Shown here piece by piece: positions 8,971 through 16,556 of a stretch of 57,721 nucleotides of DNA (within the stretch, counting starts at the first letter, position 1; every line of letters starts with the position of its first letter). The notes under the pieces are model-generated. The model made no database searches, was not told the DNA's origin, and worked only from the letters and a program-made list of their open reading frames with translations. The stretch is from Chloroflexota bacterium. GTDB lineage: Bacteria > Chloroflexota > Anaerolineae > DTLA01. The stretch covers positions 1 to 57,721 of the forward strand of contig JACIWU010000011.1 of the NCBI GenBank assembly GCA_014360805.1, read 5' to 3'. A program made the translations under genes and the position numbers.

Positions 8971-9463
8971 ACGCCTGGCTTTCCGCCACGGATTGTCGGG
9001 TGGTAACTTTACATAACAAGAAGCCAAGGGCGGCGCTCTCGTGAACCCAGGCTATTCTAACACATAGGCGGGGGATTACAAAACACAGACCTGCAGAGAT
9101 TCGGTCCGAGGGTTATTGTTGACGTTATTCGCAAAGAGTTGCGAACAAGGTGTGCAATCAGGCCTGAGTAAGAGGCTGTGCGTATATGGCGGCAATCCTC
9201 CGGAAACTTCCTGAACCTGCGTTGGAAACGTGGGCGTACGAGCGCGTAAGATAACGATGGCTGGCGCTACCACGGCATGTGTACGAGTTGTGGGGCCGGT
9301 TTGCAACCCTATATTATGTCAAGTTACTCACCTGGGGAGACGACTTATAGACATAATATATCTAGTCGGAAGATGAATATGCGCCCCTACCGATGCTCCT
9401 TGTGCTGTTCCCTCACCTCTGTGGCTGCGACGCAAGCCTGTGGGCGCGCAAGTCTATCGTGCG
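8971..9463. other. 493-bp gene-free stretch with two hairpins
   Basis: No credible protein gene, tRNA or tmRNA is seen here. It lies between smpB (5' side) and the small membrane gene (3' side), both on the minus strand. It holds a 7-bp stem with an AGAG loop (TTCGCAA-AGAG-TTGCGAA, 9128-9145) and a longer hairpin at 9310-9360. Base composition is lower in GC than in the surrounding genes. Confidence 0.5.
9310..9360. repeat. 11-bp perfect inverted repeat forming a 51-base hairpin
   Basis: TATATTATGTC at 9310-9320 pairs with GACATAATATA at 9350-9360. Inside it AAGT/ACTT and CTC/GAG can pair too, giving a nearly continuous stem. There is no T-tract on either side, so it is not a simple terminator. 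It could be an operator, an RNA structure or a relic of a mobile-element end. Confidence 0.55.
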
Positions 9464-9661
9464 CTACAGCACGTCGGCGAGCAACTCGCCGAACAGCCCT
9501 ACGACCAGGCCCGCGTGCAGGCATACGTTGGTACGCGCCCCCCACCCTTCTGGATTTGCTACTACCAGTAGGAAGTTGAGCACGATCAACCCAATCGCCA
9601 GGAGCACAGGGACACCCTTGTGATTCGCGAGCCAGTCAAAAAACTTCAGCATAATCTTCAT
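9464..9661 (-). CDS. small single-span membrane protein
   Basis: A 65-residue ORF: a charged start (MKIMLKFFDWLANHKG), one strong membrane segment VPVLLAIGLIVLNFLLVV, then a short tail with a second weakly hydrophobic stretch (LHAGLVVGLFGELLADVL). ATG 9659-9661 has GGAGAA about 12 bases upstream. It begins 25 bases after the hflX stop and is probably co-transcribed with hflX. No family recognised. It could be a real short membrane protein; codon use and placement are compatible, but there is no homology support available here. Confidence 0.45.
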   Translation of the reverse strand: MKIMLKFFDWLANHKGVPVLLAIGLIVLNFLLVVANPEGWGARTNVCLHAGLVVGLFGELLADVL

Positions 9662-9686
9662 CGTGTATTTCTCCGCACTGCTATTA

Positions 9687-11033
9687 TCACAGATAGGGTC
9701 GCAGCGCCGACAGCAGCCATCGGGGTATTCGCCCGACGATGTGCGTGCCAGTCGTTTCGTGATCCTCGTGTTCCACAACCCCACGTTCGTGGAAGAGCGC
9801 GACGATCTCACCCTCCGTGTACGGGATATTGGCCTCTACGGTGATCCACTCCTCGGCCAGCATCCGCGCCACTGCCTGGAGCAGATCGTCAATGCCCTGC
9901 CCTGTCCTCGCGGAGACGGGGATGGCGTTGGGGTATTCGCGGCGCAAACGACCTGCCACACTGGCATTATCCAGGCGGTCTATCTTGTTCAGGGCCGTGA
10001 GAATCGGGATCCGGTGCGCTCCTATCTCCCGTAGGGTGGTTTCTACCTCCCGCAGGTGTTCCTGAACGTTCTTGTGCGAGATGTCCACCACGTGCAGGAG
10101 CAGGTCTGCCTCTGCAATCTCCTCCAGTGTTGCGCGGAAGGCAGCGATGAGCGTCGTGGGGAGTTTCCGGATGAAGCCCACGGTATCGGTGAACAGAACC
10201 GCCTGTCCGCCTGGCAGCGTGATACGTCTGGTCGTAGGATCCAGGGTTGCAAACAACTTGTCTTCTGCGAGCAAATCCGTGCCCGCGAGGGTGTTGAGCA
10301 ACGTGGATTTGCCCGCGTTTGTGTATCCCACGATAGCCACTACAGGCAGATTGGCCTGTTCTCGCCGTCGGCGATACTGCTCACGATGTTTCCTGACCGA
10401 CTCCAGTTCGTCTTTCAGTTGTGCGATGCGCCGCAGGATTTCTCGGCGGTCTACTTCCAATTGCGTCTCGCCTGGCCCGCGGAGGCCGACTCCCCCTATG
10501 CCACCTCGCCCCGCCGAGCCGCCCACCTGGCGTGCGAGGTGCGTCCAAGCGCGTGTCAACCTGGGAAGCCGATACTCGTACTGCGCCAGGGCCACCTGTA
10601 GGCGCCCCTCGTGTGTGCGGGCGCGCGCCGCGAAAATGTCCAGGATGAGCGACGTGCGGTCCAGGATTTTCACGTCCAAGGCTTCTTCCAACTCGCGCAG
10701 TTGCCGGGGTGATAGTTCATCGTCAAAGATGACTACGTTGTAGCCCAGGCTCTCGCGCAGGGAGCGTATCTCAGCCACCTTGCCTGGGCCAATAAACGTG
10801 GCCGGATTGATCGCATCCAGATACTGGTACGTGCGCCCGACAACTTCTATCCCGGCGGTGTTCGCCAGAAGTTCCAGTTCATCCAGGCAATCGCTGATGT
10901 CCCAGTCGTTTCGCTGGGCCTTGAGTTGTGCGCCAACCAGGAAGCCCTGTTCTGTTGGCTCCTCAACTTCGCGCAACCGAACGTTCGCGATAGGTTTACC
11001 TCCCTCAACGTCTATTTGGGATGGACCCATCAT
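9687..11033 (-). CDS. hflX: GTPase HflX
   Basis: The HflX N-terminal domain (QGFLVGAQL, YLDAINPATFIGPGKVAEI) is followed by a coiled helical part, the glycine-rich GPGETQLEVDRR motif, and the G domain: Walker A GYTNAGKSTL, G3 DTVGF, G4 NKID. HflX is a ribosome-associated GTPase that splits stalled or heat-damaged ribosomes. The start is uncertain. The first ATG pair (about 11028-11033) lies inside a good -10 box (TATGAT), so a transcript from that promoter would begin after it. A strong GGGAGG at 10999-11004 points to a start near 10991 (ATC codon, 7-base spacing) or a TTG further in. The functional domains are intact with any of these starts. Confidence 0.93.
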   Translation of the reverse strand: MMGPSQIDVEGGKPIANVRLREVEEPTEQGFLVGAQLKAQRNDWDISDCLDELELLANTAGIEVVGRTYQYLDAINPATFIGPGKVAEIRSLRESLGYNVVIFDDELSPRQLRELEEALDVKILDRTSLILDIFAARARTHEGRLQVALAQYEYRLPRLTRAWTHLARQVGGSAGRGGIGGVGLRGPGETQLEVDRREILRRIAQLKDELESVRKHREQYRRRREQANLPVVAIVGYTNAGKSTLLNTLAGTDLLAEDKLFATLDPTTRRITLPGGQAVLFTDTVGFIRKLPTTLIAAFRATLEEIAEADLLLHVVDISHKNVQEHLREVETTLREIGAHRIPILTALNKIDRLDNASVAGRLRREYPNAIPVSARTGQGIDDLLQAVARMLAEEWITVEANIPYTEGEIVALFHERGVVEHEDHETTGTHIVGRIPRWLLSALRPYL

Positions 11034-11058
11034 ACCATATCCAAGCACACCGTTGCAA
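11029..11058 (-). promoter_or_regulatory. sigma70-like promoter of hflX
   Basis: Minus strand TTGCAA, 18 bases, TATGAT, just after the acpP terminator. The -10 box overlaps the first possible ATG of hflX. Confidence 0.45.
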
Positions 11059-11082
11059 GTTAGCCCCGGCTCACCAACACAA

Positions 11083-11107
11083 AAAGGGTCAGGCTGCCTG
11101 ACCCTTT
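11083..11107 (-). terminator. rho-independent terminator of acpP
   Basis: An 11-bp perfect stem AAAGGGTCAGG/CCTGACCCTTT with a 3-base loop, followed on the minus strand by TTTTTG, lies 37 bases past the acpP stop. Confidence 0.9.
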
Positions 11108-11143
11108 GCGTGGGGTTACTGCATTGTGTGTCGCGCGGAGCCG

Positions 11144-11380
11144 CTACTGGGCGCCGTGTTGCTCCAGGAACGCCACCGCGTCGCCCACCGTCTGGATTTT
11201 GCGGGCATCCTCGTCGGAGATTCGCCCGCCAAACTCGTCCTCAAAGGCCATGATCAGTTCCACGAGGTCCAACGAATCAGCGCCAAGGTCTTCTCGGAAA
11301 CGGGCCTCCGGTACGACCTTCTCCTCCGGGACTCCCAGTTGCTCCACGATGATCTTCTTGACTCGCTCAAAAATAGTCAT
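11144..11380 (-). CDS. acpP: acyl carrier protein
   Basis: The protein has 78 residues with the ACP helix bundle and the phosphopantetheine site [15 protein letters not shown] (Ser at about 38). It is acidic throughout, as ACPs are. It carries acyl chains for fatty-acid synthesis in the cytoplasm. ATG 11378-11380 has AAGGAGG upstream. It stands alone, with its own promoter (11433-11462) and terminator, and is divergent from the isoprenoid pair fni-prenyl synthase. No other fab genes are nearby. Confidence 0.95.
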   Translation of the reverse strand: MTIFERVKKIIVEQLGVPEEKVVPEARFREDLGADSLDLVELIMAFEDEFGGRISDEDARKIQTVGDAVAFLEQHGAQ

Positions 11381-11432
11381 TTCCCCGCCTCCTTCATTGT
11401 AGAGAATGGCACGCCTGGAACGGTTGCGGCGC

Positions 11433-11462
11433 ATTTTACCACAGTTATCACCGCGTTGACAA
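11433..11462 (-). promoter_or_regulatory. sigma70-like promoter of acpP
   Basis: Minus strand TTGTCA, 18 bases, TAAAAT. Its -35 box shares bases with the -35 box of the fni promoter on the other strand. Confidence 0.55.
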
Positions 11463-11484
11463 GCAAGGATTTCGCGACTAATAT
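11456..11484 (+). promoter_or_regulatory. sigma70-like promoter of fni
   Basis: TTGACA, 17 bases, TAATAT. The predicted start near 11491 precedes a GGGAG at 11510-11514, which fits translation beginning upstream of the first TTG at 11563. Confidence 0.55.
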
Positions 11485-11523
11485 ACCCGTCAGCAGAAAC
11501 ACTTGGTACGGGAGTAAGTTGCG

Positions 11524-12585
11524 CTGAGCAGGGATATTCACGAGCAGAGAAAAACTGAGCATTTGCGCATAGCGCTTGAGGAGACCGGGGTCTCAAGTTA
11601 TGTCAAGACGGGCCTTGAGCGGTACCGCTTCTTGCACCTGGCCTTGCCTGAAATTGACCTGGAGAGCATCTCCACGGCTTGCGAGTTTCTCGGCCACAAA
11701 CTTGCCTGCCCCCTGCTCATCTCCAGCATGACTGGAGGCACCCCCGCTGCCGGCGAACTCAACGAACGCCTGGCGCGAGTAGCCCAGGAGTTTGGCATTG
11801 CGCTCGCGCTGGGGTCCGTCCGTGCTGCCGTGGAGAACGAGAGCCTCGTCCCCACCTTCCGGGTTCGCCGCTGGGCTCCGGACGTATTTTTGTTGTGCAA
11901 TCTTGGCGCGGTGCAGTTGAACTACGGATACGGGCGGGATGAATGCATGCGCGCCGTGGAGATAACCGAGGCTGACGCGTTAGTGCTTCACCTCAACCCG
12001 CTTCAGGAAGCGTTCCAGCCCAGTGGGAACACGCGATTCGCTGGCCTTCTCCGAAAGATAGAGCGTCTTGTGCGAGATTTGCCCGTACCAGTGGTTGTCA
12101 AGGAGGTTGGATGGGGTATCTCCGGTGATGTGGCGCGCCGTTTGGTGGATTGTGGGGTATCGGCCGTTGATGTTGCTGGCGCAGGCGGCACGTCGTGGAG
12201 CGAAATAGAAAGCCTGCGCATGGGACCGGATGATCCATTGCGCAAAGCGGCCGAGGATTTCCGCGAGTGGGGCATCCCCACAGCCGAAGCGATTCGCCAG
12301 GCGAGAGAAGAGTGTCCGGATATCCCCCTCATCGCCAGCGGTGGACTTCGCACAGGGATTGACCTGGCGAAAGCCATCGCGCTCGGCGCCGACATTGGGG
12401 GAATCGCGCTTCCCTTCCTGCGGGCCGCAGCCGTTTCGGAGGCTGCCCTGCGCGACGAGGTAACAAGGGTGCTGCGCGGTCTCCGCTTGGCTATGTTCTG
12501 CATCGGTGCAGAAAGCATCTCGGCTCTTCGCGCGACAGATCGGCTTCAAAGCGTTCCACCCGAGGAACATGGAGTTGGGCGATAA
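11524..12585 (+). CDS. fni: type 2 isopentenyl-diphosphate delta-isomerase
   Basis: The FMN-dependent IPP/DMAPP isomerase. Family motifs are [11 protein letters not shown]-like ([11 protein letters not shown]), [36 protein letters not shown] and the phosphate loop [19 protein letters not shown]. The family N-terminus contains an RK-x-x-H motif, and here the matching [13 protein letters not shown] is encoded from about 11539, upstream of the first ATG/GTG/TTG candidate (TTG 11563). The frame is open back to a TAA at 11515-11517. CTG at 11524, 9 bases after GGGAG, is the best start; ATT at 11536 is an alternative. From CTG the length is 353 residues, normal for the family. It overlaps the prenyl synthase gene by 17 bases. 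Confidence 0.93.
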   Translation: MSRDIHEQRKTEHLRIALEETGVSSYVKTGLERYRFLHLALPEIDLESISTACEFLGHKLACPLLISSMTGGTPAAGELNERLARVAQEFGIALALGSVRAAVENESLVPTFRVRRWAPDVFLLCNLGAVQLNYGYGRDECMRAVEITEADALVLHLNPLQEAFQPSGNTRFAGLLRKIERLVRDLPVPVVVKEVGWGISGDVARRLVDCGVSAVDVAGAGGTSWSEIESLRMGPDDPLRKAAEDFREWGIPTAEAIRQAREECPDIPLIASGGLRTGIDLAKAIALGADIGGIALPFLRAAAVSEAALRDEVTRVLRGLRLAMFCIGAESISALRATDRLQSVPPEEHGVGR

Positions 12586-13636
12586 CACGACCTACACGCG
12601 ATTGCTAGACATGGTGGAATCCGCGCTCCGTAGGGCGCTCGCGGTGCCCCACCCACTCTTGCAGCCCTTCTACGGGATGATGCAATATCACCTCGGCTGG
12701 CTGGATCAGAATCTGGCCGAAGTGCCTTCGTACAAGGGTGGCAAGCGGCTGCGTCCGCTTCTTACACTGCTTTCGTGCGAGGCCGCCGGGGGCGATGTGC
12801 GCCAGGCCCTGCCAGCCGCCGTCGCCGTGGAACTGGTACACAACTTCTCCCTGGTTCATGACGACATAGAAGACCGCAGCGAGTTCAGGCGGCATCGCGA
12901 ATCGGTGTGGCGCGTGTGGGGCGAAGCGCACGCCATCAATGTAGGCGATGGCCTCTTCGCCCTTGCGCGGCTAGAACTCGGACGACTGCTGGACGTGGGC
13001 GTGCCGGCCATGAGGGTTGCAAGCATATTCCATGTGCTGGATGCCGCCTGCATCGCCCTCACGGAAGGCCAATTCCTGGATATGCGGTTTGAGACGGCTG
13101 AGTCTGTCTCCCTGGATGACTACTTCTGGATGATTCGTGGCAAGACCGCCTCACTTATCGCGTGTGCCTGCGAGATGGGTGCGATGGTTGCCACGGATGA
13201 CACTGGTATCATCAAGGCCCTCCACGATTTTGGCTACAACCTCGGCATGGCTTTTCAGATAGATGACGATATTCTGGGCATTTGGGGGCGCCCGGAGGTA
13301 ACAGGCAAACCCGCGGGCGATGATCTTCTGAATCGGAAGAAGAGCCTACCCGTAGTGTATGTACTGGAAAGCGGTCTGCAGCTGGGCGCTCCGCCCCACA
13401 TGCGGCATGCCGCCGAGATTATTCAACAGGCATACCAGCGAGGTGTCACATCCGATGAGGATTTGCACCACGCGATTGCTGCTCTAGAAGAAGTCGGCGC
13501 GAAGGAGTATTGCGCGCAACTCAGCGCCGAATATACACAACAAGCCCTGGCTGCGCTCTCTGCCCCGGGGCTTACGCCTCAATCCCGAGAGGCGTTGCGG
13601 ACACTAGCCGAGTCTCTTCTCGGCCGCCAGACGTAA
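12569..13636 (+). CDS. polyprenyl (geranylgeranyl-type) diphosphate synthase
   Basis: The protein has 355 residues and is an all-helical prenyltransferase. The first aspartate motif DDIED sits in LVHDDIEDRS (about residue 95), the lysine site GGKRLRP is near 55, and the second aspartate motif is in FQIDDDILGIWG (about 230). It condenses IPP with an allylic diphosphate; chain length cannot be read securely. ATG 12569 lies inside the end of fni (17-base overlap) with AGGAA just upstream, so the two are translationally coupled and supply isoprenoid precursors for quinones, carriers or lipids. It is convergent with the glycyl-radical operon. Confidence 0.9.
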   Translation: MELGDNTTYTRLLDMVESALRRALAVPHPLLQPFYGMMQYHLGWLDQNLAEVPSYKGGKRLRPLLTLLSCEAAGGDVRQALPAAVAVELVHNFSLVHDDIEDRSEFRRHRESVWRVWGEAHAINVGDGLFALARLELGRLLDVGVPAMRVASIFHVLDAACIALTEGQFLDMRFETAESVSLDDYFWMIRGKTASLIACACEMGAMVATDDTGIIKALHDFGYNLGMAFQIDDDILGIWGRPEVTGKPAGDDLLNRKKSLPVVYVLESGLQLGAPPHMRHAAEIIQQAYQRGVTSDEDLHHAIAALEEVGAKEYCAQLSAEYTQQALAALSAPGLTPQSREALRTLAESLLGRQT

Positions 13637-13697
13637 CACCTTTCTCTGCTTTTGTCTCCCACCAGAGTGCAAACCGCTGGCTATCGCATGTCACTAG

Positions 13698-13771
13698 ACT
13701 TCGCATAGCATGGTCTCCTTTTCAGACAATTTTGCCATGTTGAATTCTCGGCTGCTTTGACTATGCGAAGT
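13698..13771. repeat. 11-bp inverted repeat in the convergent intergenic region
   Basis: ACTTCGCATAG (13698-13708) and CTATGCGAAGT (13761-13771) are perfect complements. CATGG/CCATG at 13709-13713 and 13735-13739 extend the possible stem. A 14-bp match to the left arm also occurs at 7615-7628, inside the M28 gene start. It may serve as a bidirectional end-of-transcript structure between two convergent units. Confidence 0.4.
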
Positions 13772-13823
13772 GAAACGCCGCGCCGAACATCACCCAAACG
13801 ACGCCCGACTCGGCCGCCCGGAG

Positions 13824-14591
13824 TCAGCGCCCCTTCTCCAGGCCGATCAGCGCGGCGCCCAGGGCCCCCACAATCTGGCATTCTGCCGGTGCTACTACCG
13901 GCATCCCCAACAACGCCTCTAGCCGGCTCACGATCCCCTTGTTCAGCGCCACCCCGCCGGTCATGACGACACGAGGCTGCACCCCAACCTGCCGCGCCAG
14001 CCCGGCAACCCGCGCCGCAATTCCATCCAGCAGGCCGGCAACAATGTCCTCTACGCGCCGCCCCGACGCCAGGTGCCCCACAACTTCCGACTCGGCGAAT
14101 ACTGTACAAGTGCTACTGATGGCTACCGGCGAAGAGGCCCTCGCCGCCAAGTCGTCCAAATCGCCAACGCTTACATCCAGAGCGCGCGCCATGACCTCAA
14201 GAAATCGCCCTGTGCCGGCTGCGCAGCGATCGTTCATCGCGAACTGGACCACCCGGCCCCCTGTGCCTATGCGAAGAACCTTGCTGTCCTGGCCGCCAAC
14301 GTCTATGACGGTGCCCACATCGTCAAACAGATGCTTAGCGCCGCGTGCGTGGCAGGTGATCTCCGAGACTTCCAGGTCAGCGTCCTCCATACAAACCCGC
14401 CCGTAACCCGTTACCACCACAAACCGCGCCTGCGTGGGAACCTCCCCAAGCAGCGCCTTCGCCACCTGTACCCCCGATCGCCCCGACGGCACAACCTTGG
14501 CGAAAATGCGGCGCCCTTCGCGGTTCAGGGCAACGATCTTCACCGTGAGCGAGCCGATGTCAAGCCCAACCCAAGCCCCCTCATCATTCAT
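13824..14591 (-). CDS. HgdC/BadF-type ATP-dependent activator (2-hydroxyacyl-CoA dehydratase activase family)
   Basis: The protein has 255 residues of the ASKHA ATPase fold: VGLDIGSLTVKIV at the start, VIDVGGQDSKV in the middle, MTGGVALNKG and the C-terminal ALGAALIGL. Both cysteines that hold the bridging [4Fe-4S] cluster in HgdC are present, in NDRCAAGTGRF and ISSTCTVFAESE. HgdC-like dimers use ATP to push one electron to a very low potential onto a partner dehydratase or reductase. No HgdA/HgdB-type partner lies in this window, so the target is unknown. Its ATG overlaps the upstream FHA gene stop (ATGA), tying it to the glycyl-radical operon as its last gene. Confidence 0.88.
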   Translation of the reverse strand: MNDEGAWVGLDIGSLTVKIVALNREGRRIFAKVVPSGRSGVQVAKALLGEVPTQARFVVVTGYGRVCMEDADLEVSEITCHARGAKHLFDDVGTVIDVGGQDSKVLRIGTGGRVVQFAMNDRCAAGTGRFLEVMARALDVSVGDLDDLAARASSPVAISSTCTVFAESEVVGHLASGRRVEDIVAGLLDGIAARVAGLARQVGVQPRVVMTGGVALNKGIVSRLEALLGMPVVAPAECQIVGALGAALIGLEKGR

Positions 14592-15253
14592 GCGTCCGCC
14601 CGCTCCTGTAGCCGGAACCCATGCCCACGAACCGTAACGATATAGTCGTCCGCTCCGAGAGGGGCCAGCCTCTCCTTCAGCCGCCGCACCAAGGCATCAA
14701 TCGCCTGCTCGCTAATTCCCTCGGCGCTTTCTTCGGGCCACACTGCCGCCACAATCTCCTCCCGACTCACCACGCGCCCACGAGCATCCCACAGCAAGTA
14801 CAGCAGTCGGAACTGCGCCGGTGACAGGGGTGGATCTACCTCCACACTCCCAACCCACGCCCGTCGCGCCGCCAAATCCAGAGAGAGACCCGGCTTCCGT
14901 GGCTCTCGCGCCGTCTCGCCTACTACCAGCGGAGCCGTCGCCCCAGGCCCTACAAACACGAGTTCGCAACACAAAGCGACTTGAATCTCATCCCCATCCT
15001 GCAAACGCCTCTCTTGTACGATGCGCTCACCGTTGACAAAGGTGCCATTCTTGCTTCCACAATCGCGCAGCATGAATTCAGAGCCTTCCCGGACGATCTC
15101 GGCATGGTATCTGGACACCCGCCTGTCCGGGATCACGATGTCATTCCCCGGATCTCGGCCAATGCGCGCCCGCGGTGCAGTCAACAAGTATCGTGCTCCT
15201 GGTGAGCCCAGCAGGACAAGCATCGGCACATCGCCTTCAGGAATCTCGGCCAT
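14588..15253 (-). CDS. FHA-domain / OmpR-type winged-helix regulator
   Basis: The protein has 221 residues. Residues 15-100 form a forkhead-associated domain with all core motifs (RIGRDPGNDI, VSRYHAEI, SKNGTFVNG), which binds phosphothreonine peptides. Residues about 125-218 form a winged-helix DNA-binding domain of the OmpR/PhoB C-terminal type (LSPAQFRLLYLLW, VVSREEI, VTVRGHGFRL). There is no receiver domain. The arrangement suggests a transcription factor read out by Ser/Thr kinase phosphorylation. The gene sits fifth in the operon, 28 bases after aroQ, and overlaps the HgdC-type gene by 4 bases. It may control this operon (inference). Confidence 0.85.
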   Translation of the reverse strand: MAEIPEGDVPMLVLLGSPGARYLLTAPRARIGRDPGNDIVIPDRRVSRYHAEIVREGSEFMLRDCGSKNGTFVNGERIVQERRLQDGDEIQVALCCELVFVGPGATAPLVVGETAREPRKPGLSLDLAARRAWVGSVEVDPPLSPAQFRLLYLLWDARGRVVSREEIVAAVWPEESAEGISEQAIDALVRRLKERLAPLGADDYIVTVRGHGFRLQERADA

Positions 15254-15281
15254 ATCCCCTCTGCTCCCGCCTCAACCTGCA

Positions 15282-15722
15282 TCAGCGCGAAAGATGAGCC
15301 AGCAGCGCCTCCACGCCCCAAAGGTAACTGCGCCACCCGAAGCCCACGACACTCCCCACACAGACCGGCGCAATCACCAGATTATGGCGAAAACTCTCGC
15401 GGGCGTGAATGTTAGAGAGATGGACTTCCACCACCGGCAGGTTCACGCTGGAGATCGCATCGCGGATGGCAAGGCTGTAGTGGGAATAGGCGCCGGGGTT
15501 GAGGACAATCCCATTGGCCCATTCACGCGCCTTGTGGATTTGTTCCACGATCTCGCCCTCATGGTTGGACTGGTGAAACCGCAACTCCACGTCCCTACCC
15601 GCAAAATGCTGCTCAAGGCGCCTCTGCATTTCCTCCAGCGTGTCGCGCCCGTAGATTTCTGGCTGCCGCGTGCCCAACAGGTTCAGATTCACCCCGCTCA
15701 ACACAAGAATGCGAACCGTCAT
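15282..15722 (-). CDS. aroQ: type II 3-dehydroquinate dehydratase
   Basis: The protein has 146 residues. Hallmarks are ILVLSGVNLNLLGTRQPEIYG at the N-terminus (give or take one residue), HQSNHEGEIVEQIH, NPGAYSHYS with the catalytic region, and VEVHLSNIHARESFR. It is a dodecameric flavodoxin-like enzyme that dehydrates 3-dehydroquinate in the shikimate pathway. Of two close ATGs, 15720-15722 is chosen because GGAGG lies 7 bases before it, while the ATG two codons earlier abuts the GGAGG. Its presence inside a glycyl-radical operon is unexpected; no other aro gene is nearby. The length matches the family. Confidence 0.95.
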   Translation of the reverse strand: MTVRILVLSGVNLNLLGTRQPEIYGRDTLEEMQRRLEQHFAGRDVELRFHQSNHEGEIVEQIHKAREWANGIVLNPGAYSHYSLAIRDAISSVNLPVVEVHLSNIHARESFRHNLVIAPVCVGSVVGFGWRSYLWGVEALLAHLSR

Positions 15723-15744
15723 TCCCATCCTCCAGGAAACAGCA

Positions 15745-16545
15745 TCAAGCAATGCGCCCGCCAGGAAGCGGCGGCCCGCCCGCGTACACTTCATGCACGG
15801 TAACGGCGCCGCTCTTCCCACACCTTGCCCAACGCCCTTTGAGTTGATACGACACCGCCTCAAACGTTAGGATGTTACACGCAACCAAGTCCCCGTCGGA
15901 GGGCCACCCGAACGCATCGCGCCCCACCCGATGCACCATCGTATCCACACCAGCCGGCTGCAACGACAGAACCGGCACAATACGGGGATAACCATCCGCG
16001 CCGAGCCACGCCAGAACCTTCACAGCCGCCATCTTGGCGAATTCAGCGCGCACCGGTTGGGGTACATGAACCCCGCTACCTTGAGCGTTACGGATTCCTG
16101 CGGCGGCCATTTTCGTCCGCAGGTAATCCAGCGCCACGTTGAGTCGCCCTATCTTGAAGGCGCCCAGCAGCGAGTTCACGCGCAGAATGCCCGCGTTTCG
16201 CACCCCCGTATAAGCATTGTAGCGCAACAAAGAACTGTTCATCTGCCGTTCCACATAGGGGCCGGTCCGCTGGAACTCCACGAAGTCGCCCAGCAGCACC
16301 CAGCCCTCCAGTTGCGGCGTGATGACCAGCACGCAGAGTCGCGCATCTTCCTGTAGATTCTGGATGCTTTTGCGCAAAAGAAAGTTGCCGAAAAACAGTG
16401 TGTCCGGTTCGTTATCCGAGGGCAGAATGGATACAACCGGCACCACATTGGGAACACCAGCGGCGTTCCGCGTCGCGAGGAACTTCGGCGTCATCTCGCC
16501 CCGTAAAGCGTCTAGCAGTCCCGGCTCGCTGTCTAGGATGGACAT
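15745..16545 (-). CDS. pyridoxamine 5'-phosphate oxidase-like (split-barrel flavin-binding) protein
   Basis: The protein has 266 residues. An N-terminal split-barrel (residues 15-110: KFLATRNAAGVPNVVPVVSI, FFGNFLLRKSIQNL, CVLVITPQ, GWVLLGDFVEFQ) matches the PNPOx-like fold that binds FMN, F420 or heme. A second, more divergent half (about 170-266) repeats the pattern (KVLAWLGADGYPRIVPVLSL), so it may be a two-barrel protein. The substrate is not known. ATG 16543-16545 has AGGAGA upstream. It is 11 bases after the radical-SAM activase and 22 bases before aroQ, clearly within the operon. A flavin or electron-transfer partner role is possible but unproven. Confidence 0.7.
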   Translation of the reverse strand: MSILDSEPGLLDALRGEMTPKFLATRNAAGVPNVVPVVSILPSDNEPDTLFFGNFLLRKSIQNLQEDARLCVLVITPQLEGWVLLGDFVEFQRTGPYVERQMNSSLLRYNAYTGVRNAGILRVNSLLGAFKIGRLNVALDYLRTKMAAAGIRNAQGSGVHVPQPVRAEFAKMAAVKVLAWLGADGYPRIVPVLSLQPAGVDTMVHRVGRDAFGWPSDGDLVACNILTFEAVSYQLKGRWARCGKSGAVTVHEVYAGGPPLPGGRIA

Positions 16546-16556
16546 TTCTCTCTCCT

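Noticed and set aside
8971-9463. tmRNA (ssrA) beside smpB
   Set aside because: No tRNA-like ends, no TTCGA-type T arm followed by CCA and no tag ORF ending in Ala-Ala.
13637-13823. A short gene in the gap between the prenyl synthase and the HgdC-type gene
   Set aside because: Only a 14-codon minus-strand frame with a ribosome-like AAAAGGAG was found, with nothing to support translation.
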